Shown here piece after piece: positions 25,187-33,973 of a stretch of 64,000 bases of DNA (the stretch's first letter is position 1; every line of letters starts with the position of its first letter). The DNA lies in NCBI RefSeq assembly GCF_009664365.1, contig NZ_CP044310.1:4901001-4965000 (forward strand), read 5' to 3'. The position numbers and the translations under genes were made by a program. The notes beneath the pieces were generated by a model, which was not told the DNA's origin, made no database searches, and saw nothing but the letters and a program-made list of their open reading frames with translations. The stretch comes from Paenibacillus xylanilyticus. Lineage in GTDB: Bacteria > Bacillota > Bacilli > Paenibacillales > Paenibacillaceae.

Positions 25187-25453
25187 TTAAAGCAACTCGT
25201 TCCCTTCCGTGCCAAAGTCTATTTCATCGTGTCGTTTATCCTCATTCATTTTAGAGAGCAGAGTCTTTAGATGGGAACGCAGTTCCTCATTGGAATTGGT
25301 CAGTTTGTTTTTTGGGCGCAACAACAATTCATTATCTGCCGTCACTAAAATCTCAATTTCCGAACTTTCCTCCAGATTAAGACGTTTAAGTACTTGGTTA
25401 GGAATACAAATTGCAATACTATTTCCCCATTTCCTAAGTATGGCTGTAGTCAT
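25187..25453 (-). CDS. AbrB/MazE-family DNA-binding protein without adjacent toxin
   Basis: This is a small swapped-hairpin DNA-binding protein of the antitoxin type. The 88-residue protein begins MTTAILRKWGNSIAICIPNQ, the hallmark of MazE antitoxins, continues with VLKRLNLEESSEIEILV, and has a polar acidic C-terminal tail of the kind that wraps a toxin. The ATG at 25451-25453 is chosen for this family N-terminus, with AAAGG 11 bases upstream; a TTG twelve codons earlier has no ribosome binding site. No MazF- or PIN-type toxin gene is next to it on either side, so it is an orphan regulator or a remnant of a toxin-antitoxin pair. Confidence 0.8.
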   Translation of the reverse strand: MTTAILRKWGNSIAICIPNQVLKRLNLEESSEIEILVTADNELLLRPKNKLTNSNEELRSHLKTLLSKMNEDKRHDEIDFGTEGNELL

Positions 25454-25619
25454 GGCAATCTCATACCTTTCGTTTGATAGTTGCTCCAATTATACCTCAC
25501 CCTGAAATATTTTCTTAAAAACCAAAAAAATGCATTTATCCGTCCGTAAAATGAAAAATTTATCCGTCTACGGCTAGCTAAAATAATAGCATCATATATC
25601 TCAGAATCAATAAATAAAA

Positions 25620-25648
25620 GAACCCCCGTTTAACTCGATCGAGGATTC
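25620..25648 (-). terminator. Rho-independent terminator after the MFS gene
   Basis: GAACCCCCG and CGAGGATTC pair over 9 bp including two G-U pairs, and a TTTTATTT tail follows on the minus strand. It lies 40 bases beyond the MFS stop codon. Confidence 0.6.
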
Positions 25649-25687
25649 CTATGCCATCTCACATAATTAAATTAAATAGAATAATTA

Positions 25688-26932
25688 CTAAATCAGTTCC
25701 TGCTTCCGTTTCAGATATACAAACAGCACCACGCCCGACGCCGCACAGATCACAGCGCACAAACCGATAAACCCATACCCCGCCTGCAGACCGCGGAGCA
25801 GGCCCAACGGAGTAGCTGCACCATATGCGTTCTTCACGCCTTCAATAACCCAGCCAATCGCATAGTTACCAATGACGCTGCCCACCCCCATCAGCGTAAC
25901 CGCAAACGTAATGGCGGTGTCGCTTCCGTTAGGATACCTTTTCGCAATAAATGCCATTACGGTTGGATAGATCATCGCAATACCTGCACCGGACACGGCA
26001 AACAGGAACGCCAGCCCCTCACCGCCCGCGATGGCTGCGAACGTACAGATAGCGGAGAAAGCCGAGAAAACAATCAATGAAAGTACAAAACCAATCCGGT
26101 CCGTAAGCGGACCGAGCAGCAGCCGCCCGAGCGAGAAGCTGAGGAAAAATGCAGACAGCATCCCCGAAGCCTTCACGGTGTCCCAGGTATACGCCTTTTC
26201 CAGGAAGTTTACAAGCCAGCCGCCTACGGCCAGTTCGGATACCACGCCAAAAGAAAGAATCAGCACCATCATCCAGATGGCCGGATCACGTGTCAGCATT
26301 TTAAGGGAAACCCGGTCTTCATGCGGAAGATCATCTCCCGGAAACGAACTAAGCATTGCCGCAATAATAGGCAGTAGGCAGAGGGACAACATCGCCAGAT
26401 ACATGCCGCGCCAGTCCAGTTCATGCCCAAACACCGTCAGTGACATGACACCCGTTGCCAGCAGCGGAGCTACGGTTGAACTCAGACCATAGAAGAAATG
26501 GGACAGGTTCATCATTGTGCCTGTATTTTTCACAAAGATCCGAGCACCCAGAATCGCCAGCGCAATCTCCAGCATGCCATTACCGATGTACATGAAGAAA
26601 TAAGATGAAGCAAAGAGCGGATATGTATGGGATAAATAAATGAACACACCCGAGAGAATCATGGAGGCAAAGGAGATGATGCTAACTGCCTTGATGCCCC
26701 ATTTGCGGACAAGAATGGCCGTAAACGAACAAGCGATCAGATACCCCAATGCGTTCAGGGATAACAACGTTCCGAGCTGCTTCTCGTCCAGATTGAAGTC
26801 GAATTGAATGCGTGGAATCGCCGGGCCTTTAATATTTTCCGATATGCCAAACACAATAAAACCAATAAAGATGGTCGCCAGCTGCATGGCGTACATCTTA
26901 TTAAACTTCTTTTTACTTGCTTGCTGCTCCAA
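25688..26932 (-). CDS. MFS transporter, sugar permease type (FucP-like)
   Basis: This is a 414-residue secondary transporter with about twelve membrane segments. It opens with MQLATIFIGFIVFGISENIK and has the loop motif ALGYLIACSFTAILVRKWGI between segments 2 and 3, with MEIALAILGARIF-like and NLSHFFYGLSS segments in the N-half. This pattern is seen in fucose/glucose permeases (FHS-type MFS proteins). It is preceded on the same strand, with a 50-base gap, by the ROK-family regulator gene, so uptake of a sugar or glycoside under ROK control is likely. The substrate is not known. Confidence 0.82.
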   Translation of the reverse strand: MEQQASKKKFNKMYAMQLATIFIGFIVFGISENIKGPAIPRIQFDFNLDEKQLGTLLSLNALGYLIACSFTAILVRKWGIKAVSIISFASMILSGVFIYLSHTYPLFASSYFFMYIGNGMLEIALAILGARIFVKNTGTMMNLSHFFYGLSSTVAPLLATGVMSLTVFGHELDWRGMYLAMLSLCLLPIIAAMLSSFPGDDLPHEDRVSLKMLTRDPAIWMMVLILSFGVVSELAVGGWLVNFLEKAYTWDTVKASGMLSAFFLSFSLGRLLLGPLTDRIGFVLSLIVFSAFSAICTFAAIAGGEGLAFLFAVSGAGIAMIYPTVMAFIAKRYPNGSDTAITFAVTLMGVGSVIGNYAIGWVIEGVKNAYGAATPLGLLRGLQAGYGFIGLCAVICAASGVVLFVYLKRKQELI

Positions 26933-26982
26933 AATGAGTACCTCCTGTTGTATAAGACAAATAACGATTCGTCACATATGAT

Positions 26983-28017
26983 CTACCACTTTTTCTCAAT
27001 TAACTGGATGCGGTAGGTTAAGCTCTCCAACGTGACAGCCACCAGGCCGGTAACATATTCACGTCGTGTGTCATTCTGAATCATGACTTGTGGCATGTGC
27101 TCCTGCGGAATGGTTTGCAGGCAACCCTGGATTAGATCGTGCTTCATGCCAGCGTCCATCGTGTCCCCTGTGATGACGATTGCTGCGGGGTTAATAATGA
27201 CAATGATGGATACCAGCGTTTTGACCACAAGCTGATGCAGTCCCTCCGGAGTTTGCAGCATCCGAAGCTGTTCTTCGGATGACACCCCAAAAGGCAGGTA
27301 AGATACCTCGCCGCTAAAATGCGTGTTCCCTTTCAACGGGTGACCATCAATGATGAAACCTGCCCCGGGATAATGATTTTTCGGAAAAGTGACCACCGCA
27401 AAGTTCTTCTCTTCCTCAAAATGCTGCTCGTTGTACAGTCCGTACACCGTCAGATTCATGTCGTTATCAATAGTGACTTCAACGTCTTCGAATCGCTCCT
27501 TGAGCTTCGGCCCCAGCGGCTGACCTGCCAGACCTGGCACATCGCATATGCCTATCATTCCGTTGTGGGCCACCCCCGGTATACCAATCCCGATCGCCTG
27601 CACATTGTTGTACTTTTCAATCAAAGCTGCAATCAGATCCTCTACCGTAGCCATGGTAATCTCATCGAAAATAAGCGTCTGCTCATCCTGTATCTCGCCA
27701 TTCAGATTAGCCTGAAGATGCGTGATCGAGTGAACACCGCCCTCTGTTCGAATAAACACGCATAGTACGCTGGCAAAGTCTGCATTGAATTGGTATCTGC
27801 TCGCAGGTCTCCCCCCGCTAGATTCATCCGGGCCCAGATCAATAATTTCTCCAGTCTGCAGCAGCTCGTTCAGAATCGTGCCGCAGGTCGCCACACTGAG
27901 TTTTGTCAGGTTCGCAATGGAAGACTTCGTTCCCACGCCCGTTGATCTAAGCGTGTTCTTCACCAGCTCCACATTAATTCGCTTCACCTGTTGTGTATTG
28001 TGTGATGTAGGCTGCAT
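26983..28017 (-). CDS. ROK-family transcriptional regulator lacking the zinc motif
   Basis: This is a sugar-responsive repressor-like protein. The 344-residue chain begins with a winged helix-turn-helix (IANLTKLSVATCGTILNELL), followed by a ROK fold with an ATP-loop-like SGGRPASRYQFN, AIGIGIPGVAHNGMIG, VTIDNDMNLTVYG and PAAIVITGD. The CxCGxxGCxE zinc site found after the GE-H motif in most NagC/Mlc proteins is absent; the chain runs GEVSYLPFGVSSEEQ instead. The ATG at 28015-28017 (MQPTSHNTQQ) follows AAAGGAGG at 13 bases. It lies upstream of the MFS gene and probably controls it. Confidence 0.85.
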   Translation of the reverse strand: MQPTSHNTQQVKRINVELVKNTLRSTGVGTKSSIANLTKLSVATCGTILNELLQTGEIIDLGPDESSGGRPASRYQFNADFASVLCVFIRTEGGVHSITHLQANLNGEIQDEQTLIFDEITMATVEDLIAALIEKYNNVQAIGIGIPGVAHNGMIGICDVPGLAGQPLGPKLKERFEDVEVTIDNDMNLTVYGLYNEQHFEEEKNFAVVTFPKNHYPGAGFIIDGHPLKGNTHFSGEVSYLPFGVSSEEQLRMLQTPEGLHQLVVKTLVSIIVIINPAAIVITGDTMDAGMKHDLIQGCLQTIPQEHMPQVMIQNDTRREYVTGLVAVTLESLTYRIQLIEKKW

Positions 28018-28500
28018 TTTGAGTTTTACGCCTCCTTTCCAGTAGATTGACGCCATTTACTGAATGTTTTTAAAAGTGTTTTAATAATTGAAGTTTAGGG
28101 GCACACATAGGGAAAGTCAATGCTTAATTGAAAGCAGGAACAGTGCTGGTGAAAACATAAAGGGACAGTTCAAGATCACTGTAAATGATCCTAGGCTGTC
28201 CCTTATTAACGTTTTATTTTTTGTAGACTGGCTCATTCGGTTCGCTAAGATGCTCTTCTCCAGTTGTGGTTTGAATAACTTTCTCTTCAGTTCTTATTCC
28301 AGTGTATAGAGTGAGTTGGAAGCGTATTAAAAAATTAACCTTTCTATGTTGCTATTTCGAATCACCACTCCTTATTAAAGAGAGGGTAAAATAAACCAAA
28401 AATATCTAATATACGTAATACCGAAAAGATATAAGACATCTTAACTTATTAATTCGTTATGAAATAATATCTTGTCATAATAATCTGTAAAACTCATAAC
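28018..28500. other. Intergenic region at the left border of the AT-rich island
   Basis: No gene is supported in this 483-base gap. It holds the promoter side of the ROK gene and an inverted repeat at 28160-28204. Base composition turns visibly AT-rich from about 28320, marking the border of the transferred island. No integrase, tRNA or obvious attachment repeat is seen. Confidence 0.5.
28160..28204. terminator. Inverted repeat, possible terminator
   Basis: AAGGGACAG and CTGTCCCTT form a 9-bp perfect stem enclosing 27 bases that contain a further small GATCA/TGATC pairing. It is not directly behind a gene. It may be a terminator remnant for the plus or minus strand. Confidence 0.4.
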
Positions 28501-30894
28501 TTAATTATTTACTAGCTCTCTCTTAACATTGAATTGTAGAGTGTTTTTACCGTACTTTTGAAATTTATATCTAATATATCGAGATATATGATCTTCATGA
28601 GTAGAAAGTATTATTTGTTTGTCAGGGAACTCATTCCTTAATAATTCCGTTAACGAAGCCATATTCAATTCATCCATTGTTTGCACAGGATCATCAATAA
28701 GAATTAAGCCAAGTCCTTTATTACCGTAAATTTTATTCAGTGCTAGAGTAAAAGAAATTACAAGTGAAGATACTTGACCAGAACTAAAATAATTAATTGC
28801 GTCATGTTCACTCATGTCATCTGACACAAATTTAATATTTTTTGCCTCACCTGATTCAGCCTCTTTTATGAAGACTCCTAAACCTTTTTGATAATATTGA
28901 ATAATTTTCCCACTATAAATATAAAAAGGGATTTCTATATCTTTCATTATGCGATTCCAATGTTGCTTTATTCCTTTATCGTATTCATCAATGATATCAG
29001 ATAGATTATTATTTTTATCTTCTAAGGCAGAACTTTTTCTCTCTAAAGAAGAAATATTAATTTCTATTTTTTTCAATTCATTAGTATTCCCTGTAAAATA
29101 TATGTGTTCAATATAATTTATTTTTTCCTGAACTTGTTCTTGAGTTACCAGTCTTACTCTCTCAGGAGATTCTGAGAAATTTTCTTTGTAAATGCTAAGG
29201 AATTCATTAAATTTACTACCACCTGCATCATATATTTCATCAATGTGAATTCTTTCAAATGATATCATTTGAATTACATGATCGGTACGTGTAACCAAAT
29301 CTTCAGGTATCTCGCGCTCTTTTTGGAAATATTTATTTACATCAATTCTTTTACTTTGACACCATTCAACAAATTTAGTAATTCTATTTTTAATTTTATT
29401 CGCATTCGATATCTCTTCAAAGAACTTGTTATCGATTCTATGAGTAGGATTCTGTAAGTAATCATTTACGTAGTTAATTATTTTTTGAAAGAAATTCTCA
29501 TAAAGTTGCTTAGTTGTTTCTTCAACTCGCTTTGTAGAAACATCATAAAATTTAGAGAAATCTGCTTTTTTATCCTCAATAGCCCTTATTAGAATGTCCT
29601 GTTCTTCCCAATTTTGCCCACATAAAGGACAGATGCTATCTATTATGTGTGTGTGGCTTTGAGTTAACTTTACAAATTTCTCTATAAGTTGATTACGTGA
29701 GTCATTTAATTCTTTAATTAAAGTAGATAAATTTCCGGCAATTTTCTGATCAGTAGTTATCTGAATGATTAGAGTATTTATTTCACCAAAATAATTGTCT
29801 ATTGGGAAGTTAACCTCTTTTAAAATATCAAAATTTAATAAGGACGGATTCTTTAGAAATGTTTCTGGTGAGAGCTTTAACAGAAGTTCATTCAGTTTTT
29901 CTTCAGTTTGCTTAATAGCCTTAATTTCTTCAAACTCATTGATGTGTAATCCCGTCAAAATAGCTGACCTAATTATAGAGTTATTATCACTAGAAACGGC
30001 AAAATCAATTTGCGAATTGTGTTTGGCGTTTAGGAAATCTTGAAACATAGTTATAAACTCATACATTAACCGTAACTCTTTCAAGATTATATCGCGGGAT
30101 TCTCTCGTGTTAATTATTGGTAATTCAATATCCCACGGTTTAGGGATTTCAAGATGAGGTAATAGCGGATGAAACGCTGTATATCTCACACTGTCTTTGT
30201 CGAAAGTTTGTAACTCATTTATCAAATAATTATATCTGTTTCTCGCTTCTGTTAAACTCTTGGAAACTTTAGTTGAAACTTGTCTTAACTTTGATTTCAA
30301 TTTAATCAAGCTTCGCTTCGTATCTTCTTCTTGTTTCGTGTCAAACAGTTGCCCTACCTCTTCCATCCTCTCCTTTGATTTTCTTTTTAAAAAATGAGTA
30401 TTTTCTTCTTGCTGAATATAATAGAACAGATTATAGAATCGAGGTAAATCAGTTGTATTAAAAAGTTCTGATATTCTGTCTTGATTAATTTCTTCGTACT
30501 CCTCTTCGGGAGAGTCAAAAGATGATAGTAGAAATGTTTCAAACTTAAAAAAGTCCTCAGTACGAAATCTATGTAGTTTATTGTTAGCTTTCAATCGTTT
30601 AAGTAATGTAAATTGTTTTTCATTTGAACCAAATTCTATTTTAATGATGCAATCACGTTTTGTATTTTTCCTGAGCAAATCGACTCCAAATGTTGACCTT
30701 CCGTCATCAGATCGAATACGCTGAATTGTTCCTGTAAGCATTAATTCTATTGCATCAAAAAGGGTTGTTTTACCAAAACCATTGGGTCCATCTAGCATGA
30801 TAAGATTGTAATCCTGTAAATCGATTTCAAGATTGAAATTGTCAATTAGTTTAAAATTTTGAATTGATATTTTCTTGAGAAACAAATCATTCAT
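28501..30894 (-). CDS. SMC/Rad50-like ABC ATPase of an ABC-3C/Lamassu-type conflict system
   Basis: This is a predicted DNA-end or DNA-structure sensing ATPase. The 797-residue protein has a Walker A motif at residues 36-43 (GPNGFGKT), a long coiled-coil middle with a Rad50-like hook CPLCGQNW (Cys422 and Cys425), an ABC signature region FSSGQVSSLVISFTLAL and Walker B LILIDDPVQTMDE (Asp734-Asp735), with the D-loop and H-motif STHEDH at the end. The ATG at 30892-30894 follows GGGGGAAG. It overlaps the preceding gene by 8 bases, so all three genes are coupled. In ABC-3C and Lamassu systems this component (LmuB-like) detects invader DNA and releases the effector; that role is inferred. Strikingly AT-rich. 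Confidence 0.85.
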   Translation of the reverse strand: MNDLFLKKISIQNFKLIDNFNLEIDLQDYNLIMLDGPNGFGKTTLFDAIELMLTGTIQRIRSDDGRSTFGVDLLRKNTKRDCIIKIEFGSNEKQFTLLKRLKANNKLHRFRTEDFFKFETFLLSSFDSPEEEYEEINQDRISELFNTTDLPRFYNLFYYIQQEENTHFLKRKSKERMEEVGQLFDTKQEEDTKRSLIKLKSKLRQVSTKVSKSLTEARNRYNYLINELQTFDKDSVRYTAFHPLLPHLEIPKPWDIELPIINTRESRDIILKELRLMYEFITMFQDFLNAKHNSQIDFAVSSDNNSIIRSAILTGLHINEFEEIKAIKQTEEKLNELLLKLSPETFLKNPSLLNFDILKEVNFPIDNYFGEINTLIIQITTDQKIAGNLSTLIKELNDSRNQLIEKFVKLTQSHTHIIDSICPLCGQNWEEQDILIRAIEDKKADFSKFYDVSTKRVEETTKQLYENFFQKIINYVNDYLQNPTHRIDNKFFEEISNANKIKNRITKFVEWCQSKRIDVNKYFQKEREIPEDLVTRTDHVIQMISFERIHIDEIYDAGGSKFNEFLSIYKENFSESPERVRLVTQEQVQEKINYIEHIYFTGNTNELKKIEINISSLERKSSALEDKNNNLSDIIDEYDKGIKQHWNRIMKDIEIPFYIYSGKIIQYYQKGLGVFIKEAESGEAKNIKFVSDDMSEHDAINYFSSGQVSSLVISFTLALNKIYGNKGLGLILIDDPVQTMDELNMASLTELLRNEFPDKQIILSTHEDHISRYIRYKFQKYGKNTLQFNVKRELVNN

Positions 30895-31600
30895 TATTAA
30901 CTTCCCCCAACCATTCATTTAACAATTCATTTTCTTCTTCATCATTACAATTTTCAAGTTTTCCAATTAGATTTAGAGCGCTGTTTCTGACAGAATACAG
31001 TTCTAACTGTTTCAAACGATTGTCGATCCTCATTGATAAATTATCCAATTCCTCTTCTTCTCCTCGATACTGTAAGAACGGCAGTTTAATAAAAAGTCGT
31101 GTTGTTAAATGAAAAGCAGTTGATTCCACTGGGTGCTTTTTGAAATCATAGAACTTCTCTTTATCATTAAGTAAACTATACAAACCTTTAGTAATTCCTT
31201 TTGCTCTATGATGCTCATTAAACTCCTGCAGTTCTGCGTCCGCATATGGTAAAACTAATTTTCTAAAATGATAAGGATCTTCTTCCACTTCAAATATACT
31301 CCTGTTAAGCTTCTCATTATAAGTAAAAGCAGCTCTTTTTAAACAGATAATCAGAGTGGAATTTTTATCCATTCTTCTGTCATAACCAGTAGGTAGTCGC
31401 TTTAGCTCCACAAAGTATTGATTCATTAATTCATTCAGATTTTCAAAATTCACATCTTCATTTTCAAATAATACTAGGAAAAATCCTAACTTTGATGAAT
31501 CTAATTTAACAGCCATAAATCCGGACTTTTCTTCTAAAAATTCTGGTTCAACTACATTGAATTTATGTTCAATGAATAAATCCTTCAAAAAATGTATCAT
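30887..31600 (-). CDS. Middle component of the ABC-3C/Lamassu-type system
   Basis: This is a 237-residue protein with no recognised catalytic motif. It begins MIHFLKDLFIEHKFNVVEPE and includes RLPTGYDRRMDKNSTLIICL and a C-terminal helical region rich in Glu and Asn. Its place is what identifies it: it sits between the effector and the SMC-like ATPase genes, starting within the effector stop codon (TAATG, one base shared) and overlapping the ATPase gene by 8 bases. The middle subunit (MC, LmuC-like) of these systems bridges ATPase and effector. Sequence alone gives only modest support, so the family call rests largely on context. Confidence 0.7.
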   Translation of the reverse strand: MIHFLKDLFIEHKFNVVEPEFLEEKSGFMAVKLDSSKLGFFLVLFENEDVNFENLNELMNQYFVELKRLPTGYDRRMDKNSTLIICLKRAAFTYNEKLNRSIFEVEEDPYHFRKLVLPYADAELQEFNEHHRAKGITKGLYSLLNDKEKFYDFKKHPVESTAFHLTTRLFIKLPFLQYRGEEEELDNLSMRIDNRLKQLELYSVRNSALNLIGKLENCNDEEENELLNEWLGEVNNE

Positions 31601-32979
31601 TACTCAAGCTCCTTTCTTGCTTGAGGGAAGTTAATCATTCTTATCCGTTTTATTTTCATAAATTTATCATCCTCTGATTCGTTATCACTCTCGAGTTCTT
31701 CATTTGAGATATGAGTATATTTATATGCTGCTTCTTCTAAAGATTGCATTGGTATATGTGAGGAAATCATTACATCTATCTCATGCAAATCTTCAATATC
31801 TGAGTTCATCATTATATCTTTAGCTATTCGGCTAACTTGTTTTTCATCTAGCAACTCATCATCGATTAATGATGTAGGCCTTTCATGCAACGTAGTAGGC
31901 AAATATACTAAATTTAGGCCGTTCTCATCTTTTCTCAAAAAAACCGACTGATCATTATGGAGCGGCTCTCTAAAAACATAGAGTGCTTTAAGTAAAGGGT
32001 CCCGTATTCCTTGAAATGGAATAAGACCATGAAAGGTTCTAAGATTTATTTCGCTCGCTTGAACATGAGGTGTCCATTTTTTACATAACTTTAAAAATGC
32101 ATTATCATCTACTGATCTTACATCATCATAAAATGTCTTAACTCTTTGAAAAGCAATAGAGCTAGCTTCATTTTGATTATCATATAAAAATTGTTCACAA
32201 ACAGAACAGTATAACTCTCGTAAGACATATGTATAATATTGTTTACTAGATTCCTCAAAATTACAATTTAGAGCTTCATAAATGTCACTAAATGGAATTC
32301 TTCTATTGTCCTTGGTAACTTTACCTTCTTGCAAAAATTTATGCCTTTCAGAAACATGGTTATCAAGTATAGAAAGCAAAAAATAATAAAGACGATTATA
32401 ATGTTCTTCGCTTCTAGATATCCCCCTCTCCTTATAATATCTGGATAATTGAAAAATAATTCGATTTTTAATTTCTGTAAGATTACAATGATTTAAATCT
32501 TGATCATATGTAAACAAATCAAATTTTTCAAAAACTGATTCATAAAGATCATTGTCTATAACATATTGATAATACTCATTTGGATTCAATTGATTTTCAG
32601 AACCAGTTGCTGTAGGGGCAGTGAGGTTTTTGTATCTTTCTCTTAGAGTTGTTTTATCAGGAAGTTTCTCAGTAGTATGCAAATAAGCTTTGTCGATATG
32701 AGATTTTATTGCAAGTTTACCTAAAAGAGTCCATACAGCATCTTTATATTCGCTTGGGGCAGTAGAATTAAAAGTTTTAACTTGATGTATTGATACTTCC
32801 TTATCATTATAAATTACTGTAAAATCCTCTAAGTGCTCTAATTCCAATTCGAATTTTTTTACATTTTCATTTACTAAACTTTTGTCATTTATTATTTTTA
32901 GCACAGTGTAAATAGCCGTTTTACCTTGATAAGAGTAACCATTCCAACTATTTGTTGCATCATGATTTAGAGACTTCAT
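31600..32979 (-). CDS. Probable nuclease effector of the ABC-3C/Lamassu-type system (Cap4/DUF4297-like N-terminus)
   Basis: This is the first gene of the island, encoding 459 residues. The N-terminus SWNGYSYQGKTAIYTVLKII, followed by ELELEHLEDF and VSIHQVKTF, has the layout of a PD-(D/E)xK nuclease of the Cap4/DUF4297 type. Glu48, Asp52 and Gln66-x-Lys68 are the candidate active-site residues. The rest of the chain is a helical domain with a charged Glu/Ser-rich end (NEELESDNESEDDKF), presumably the part that binds the other two components. AAGGATGATAAACT precedes the ATG. Low GC content fits horizontal transfer. The effector activity has not been seen, only inferred from motif spacing and gene order. 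Confidence 0.72.
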   Translation of the reverse strand: MKSLNHDATNSWNGYSYQGKTAIYTVLKIINDKSLVNENVKKFELELEHLEDFTVIYNDKEVSIHQVKTFNSTAPSEYKDAVWTLLGKLAIKSHIDKAYLHTTEKLPDKTTLRERYKNLTAPTATGSENQLNPNEYYQYVIDNDLYESVFEKFDLFTYDQDLNHCNLTEIKNRIIFQLSRYYKERGISRSEEHYNRLYYFLLSILDNHVSERHKFLQEGKVTKDNRRIPFSDIYEALNCNFEESSKQYYTYVLRELYCSVCEQFLYDNQNEASSIAFQRVKTFYDDVRSVDDNAFLKLCKKWTPHVQASEINLRTFHGLIPFQGIRDPLLKALYVFREPLHNDQSVFLRKDENGLNLVYLPTTLHERPTSLIDDELLDEKQVSRIAKDIMMNSDIEDLHEIDVMISSHIPMQSLEEAAYKYTHISNEELESDNESEDDKFMKIKRIRMINFPQARKELE

Positions 32980-33125
32980 AGTTTATCATCCTTATGACAT
33001 ATTCTTCAGTACAAACGTCACTTTATAATTAATTTTAAAGACTATTCGACAGAATAACAGATAAATCCTTCTAGTCCACATATTTATACAATTATATTGC
33101 ATTCAAAAATGTATCATAACTCCCA

Positions 33126-33177
33126 TTGACAAACCCACAAAATAAGAATAACCTAATAACGAATCACTCATTCATTA
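33126..33177 (+). promoter_or_regulatory. TetR-gene promoter with adjacent inverted repeat
   Basis: TTGACA (33126-33131) is followed after 17 bases by TAACCT (33149-33154), a strong -35 with a weak -10. TAACGAAT and ATTCATTA (33157-33177, one mismatch between arms, 5-base centre) lie at the expected transcription start and may be the autoregulatory operator. Confidence 0.45.
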
Positions 33178-33194
33178 TTAAGGAGTCGTTCTCA

Positions 33195-33809
33195 ATGGTA
33201 CAAGCCAAGAAAGACGAAGTCAGGAAAGAAATTGAATACGCGGCGCTCAAGGTGTTCTACGAGAAAGGCTTTGTGGATGCCAAAATGAGCGACATTGCGA
33301 ATGAAATCAATATTTCGGTAGGCAATATCTACACGTATTTCAAAAACAAAAAGGATCTGTTCTACGCGGTCGTTCCGCCCGATCTGGTGGATTACCTGAA
33401 AAAAGTGCTGGTCGATACCATTCACTTCGATAACCAGAACCTGTTCGAGGCGGAAACGGACAGCGATAGGAAATCGGCACTGTTACAGGAACAGGTTGAT
33501 GTATTGCGCAAATACCGGAACCAGATCATCATCATTTTCGAAAAGAACAAAGGAACGATCTACACCAACGCCAAGAACGAGCTCGTCGAGACCATGATCG
33601 AAACCAAGAAAGCCTATCTCAAAAAGCAGTACAAGCATTATGAGATTGGAATGGAAGAACACCTGATCTTGCTCGATATCCTCGCGCACAATGTGATCGA
33701 CATGAACCTGGATTTGTTAAAACGGGACATGAGCGAGGACAGCCGCAAGCAGATTTTTGAAGCATTATATGTATACCGGTTATACGGCATGAAGAGTTTG
33801 AGCGAATAA
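33195..33809 (+). CDS. TetR/AcrR-family transcriptional regulator
   Basis: This is a 204-residue repressor with an N-terminal helix-turn-helix at about residues 10-56 (AALKVFYEKGFVDAKMSDIA; NISVGNIYTYFKNKKDLFYA). An all-helical ligand-binding domain follows. The ATG at 33195 has AAGGAG nine to ten bases upstream; the open frame continues upstream without a ribosome binding site. Its GC content and codon use are like the bulk of the window, not the AT-rich island next to it. It precedes the amidohydrolase/DUF554 pair on the same strand and probably controls it; palindromes lie upstream of both the regulator and the amidohydrolase. Confidence 0.9.
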   Translation: MVQAKKDEVRKEIEYAALKVFYEKGFVDAKMSDIANEINISVGNIYTYFKNKKDLFYAVVPPDLVDYLKKVLVDTIHFDNQNLFEAETDSDRKSALLQEQVDVLRKYRNQIIIIFEKNKGTIYTNAKNELVETMIETKKAYLKKQYKHYEIGMEEHLILLDILAHNVIDMNLDLLKRDMSEDSRKQIFEALYVYRLYGMKSLSE

Positions 33810-33920
33810 GCTATACGCCTAGCTGGCACAGCGTGCAGACCAGGTCAATAACAACAAACGTACTTGGTCCGCACGCAAAAAAATGCCTAATCCAACCCAC
33901 ATATTTTTTTGACTTAAAAA

Positions 33921-33945
33921 TGAATTAATAATTCAATTTTGAATT
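33921..33945. promoter_or_regulatory. Two overlapping palindromes upstream of the amidohydrolase gene
   Basis: TGAATTAATAATTCA (33921-33935) is a perfect 7-1-7 palindrome, and AATTCAATTTTGAATT (33930-33945) is a second 7-2-7 palindrome sharing six bases with it. They sit just downstream of a TTGACT hexamer (33909-33914) and share the GAATNNNNATTC-like core seen at the TetR gene. They are a probable TetR operator. Confidence 0.55.
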
Positions 33946-33973
33946 CGATGCTCATTTCAAGGAGGAACACCCA

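Noticed and set aside
28018-33194. Prophage or integrative element carrying the AT-rich genes.
   Set aside because: No integrase, phage structural gene, tRNA target or flanking direct repeat was seen. Only composition marks the island.
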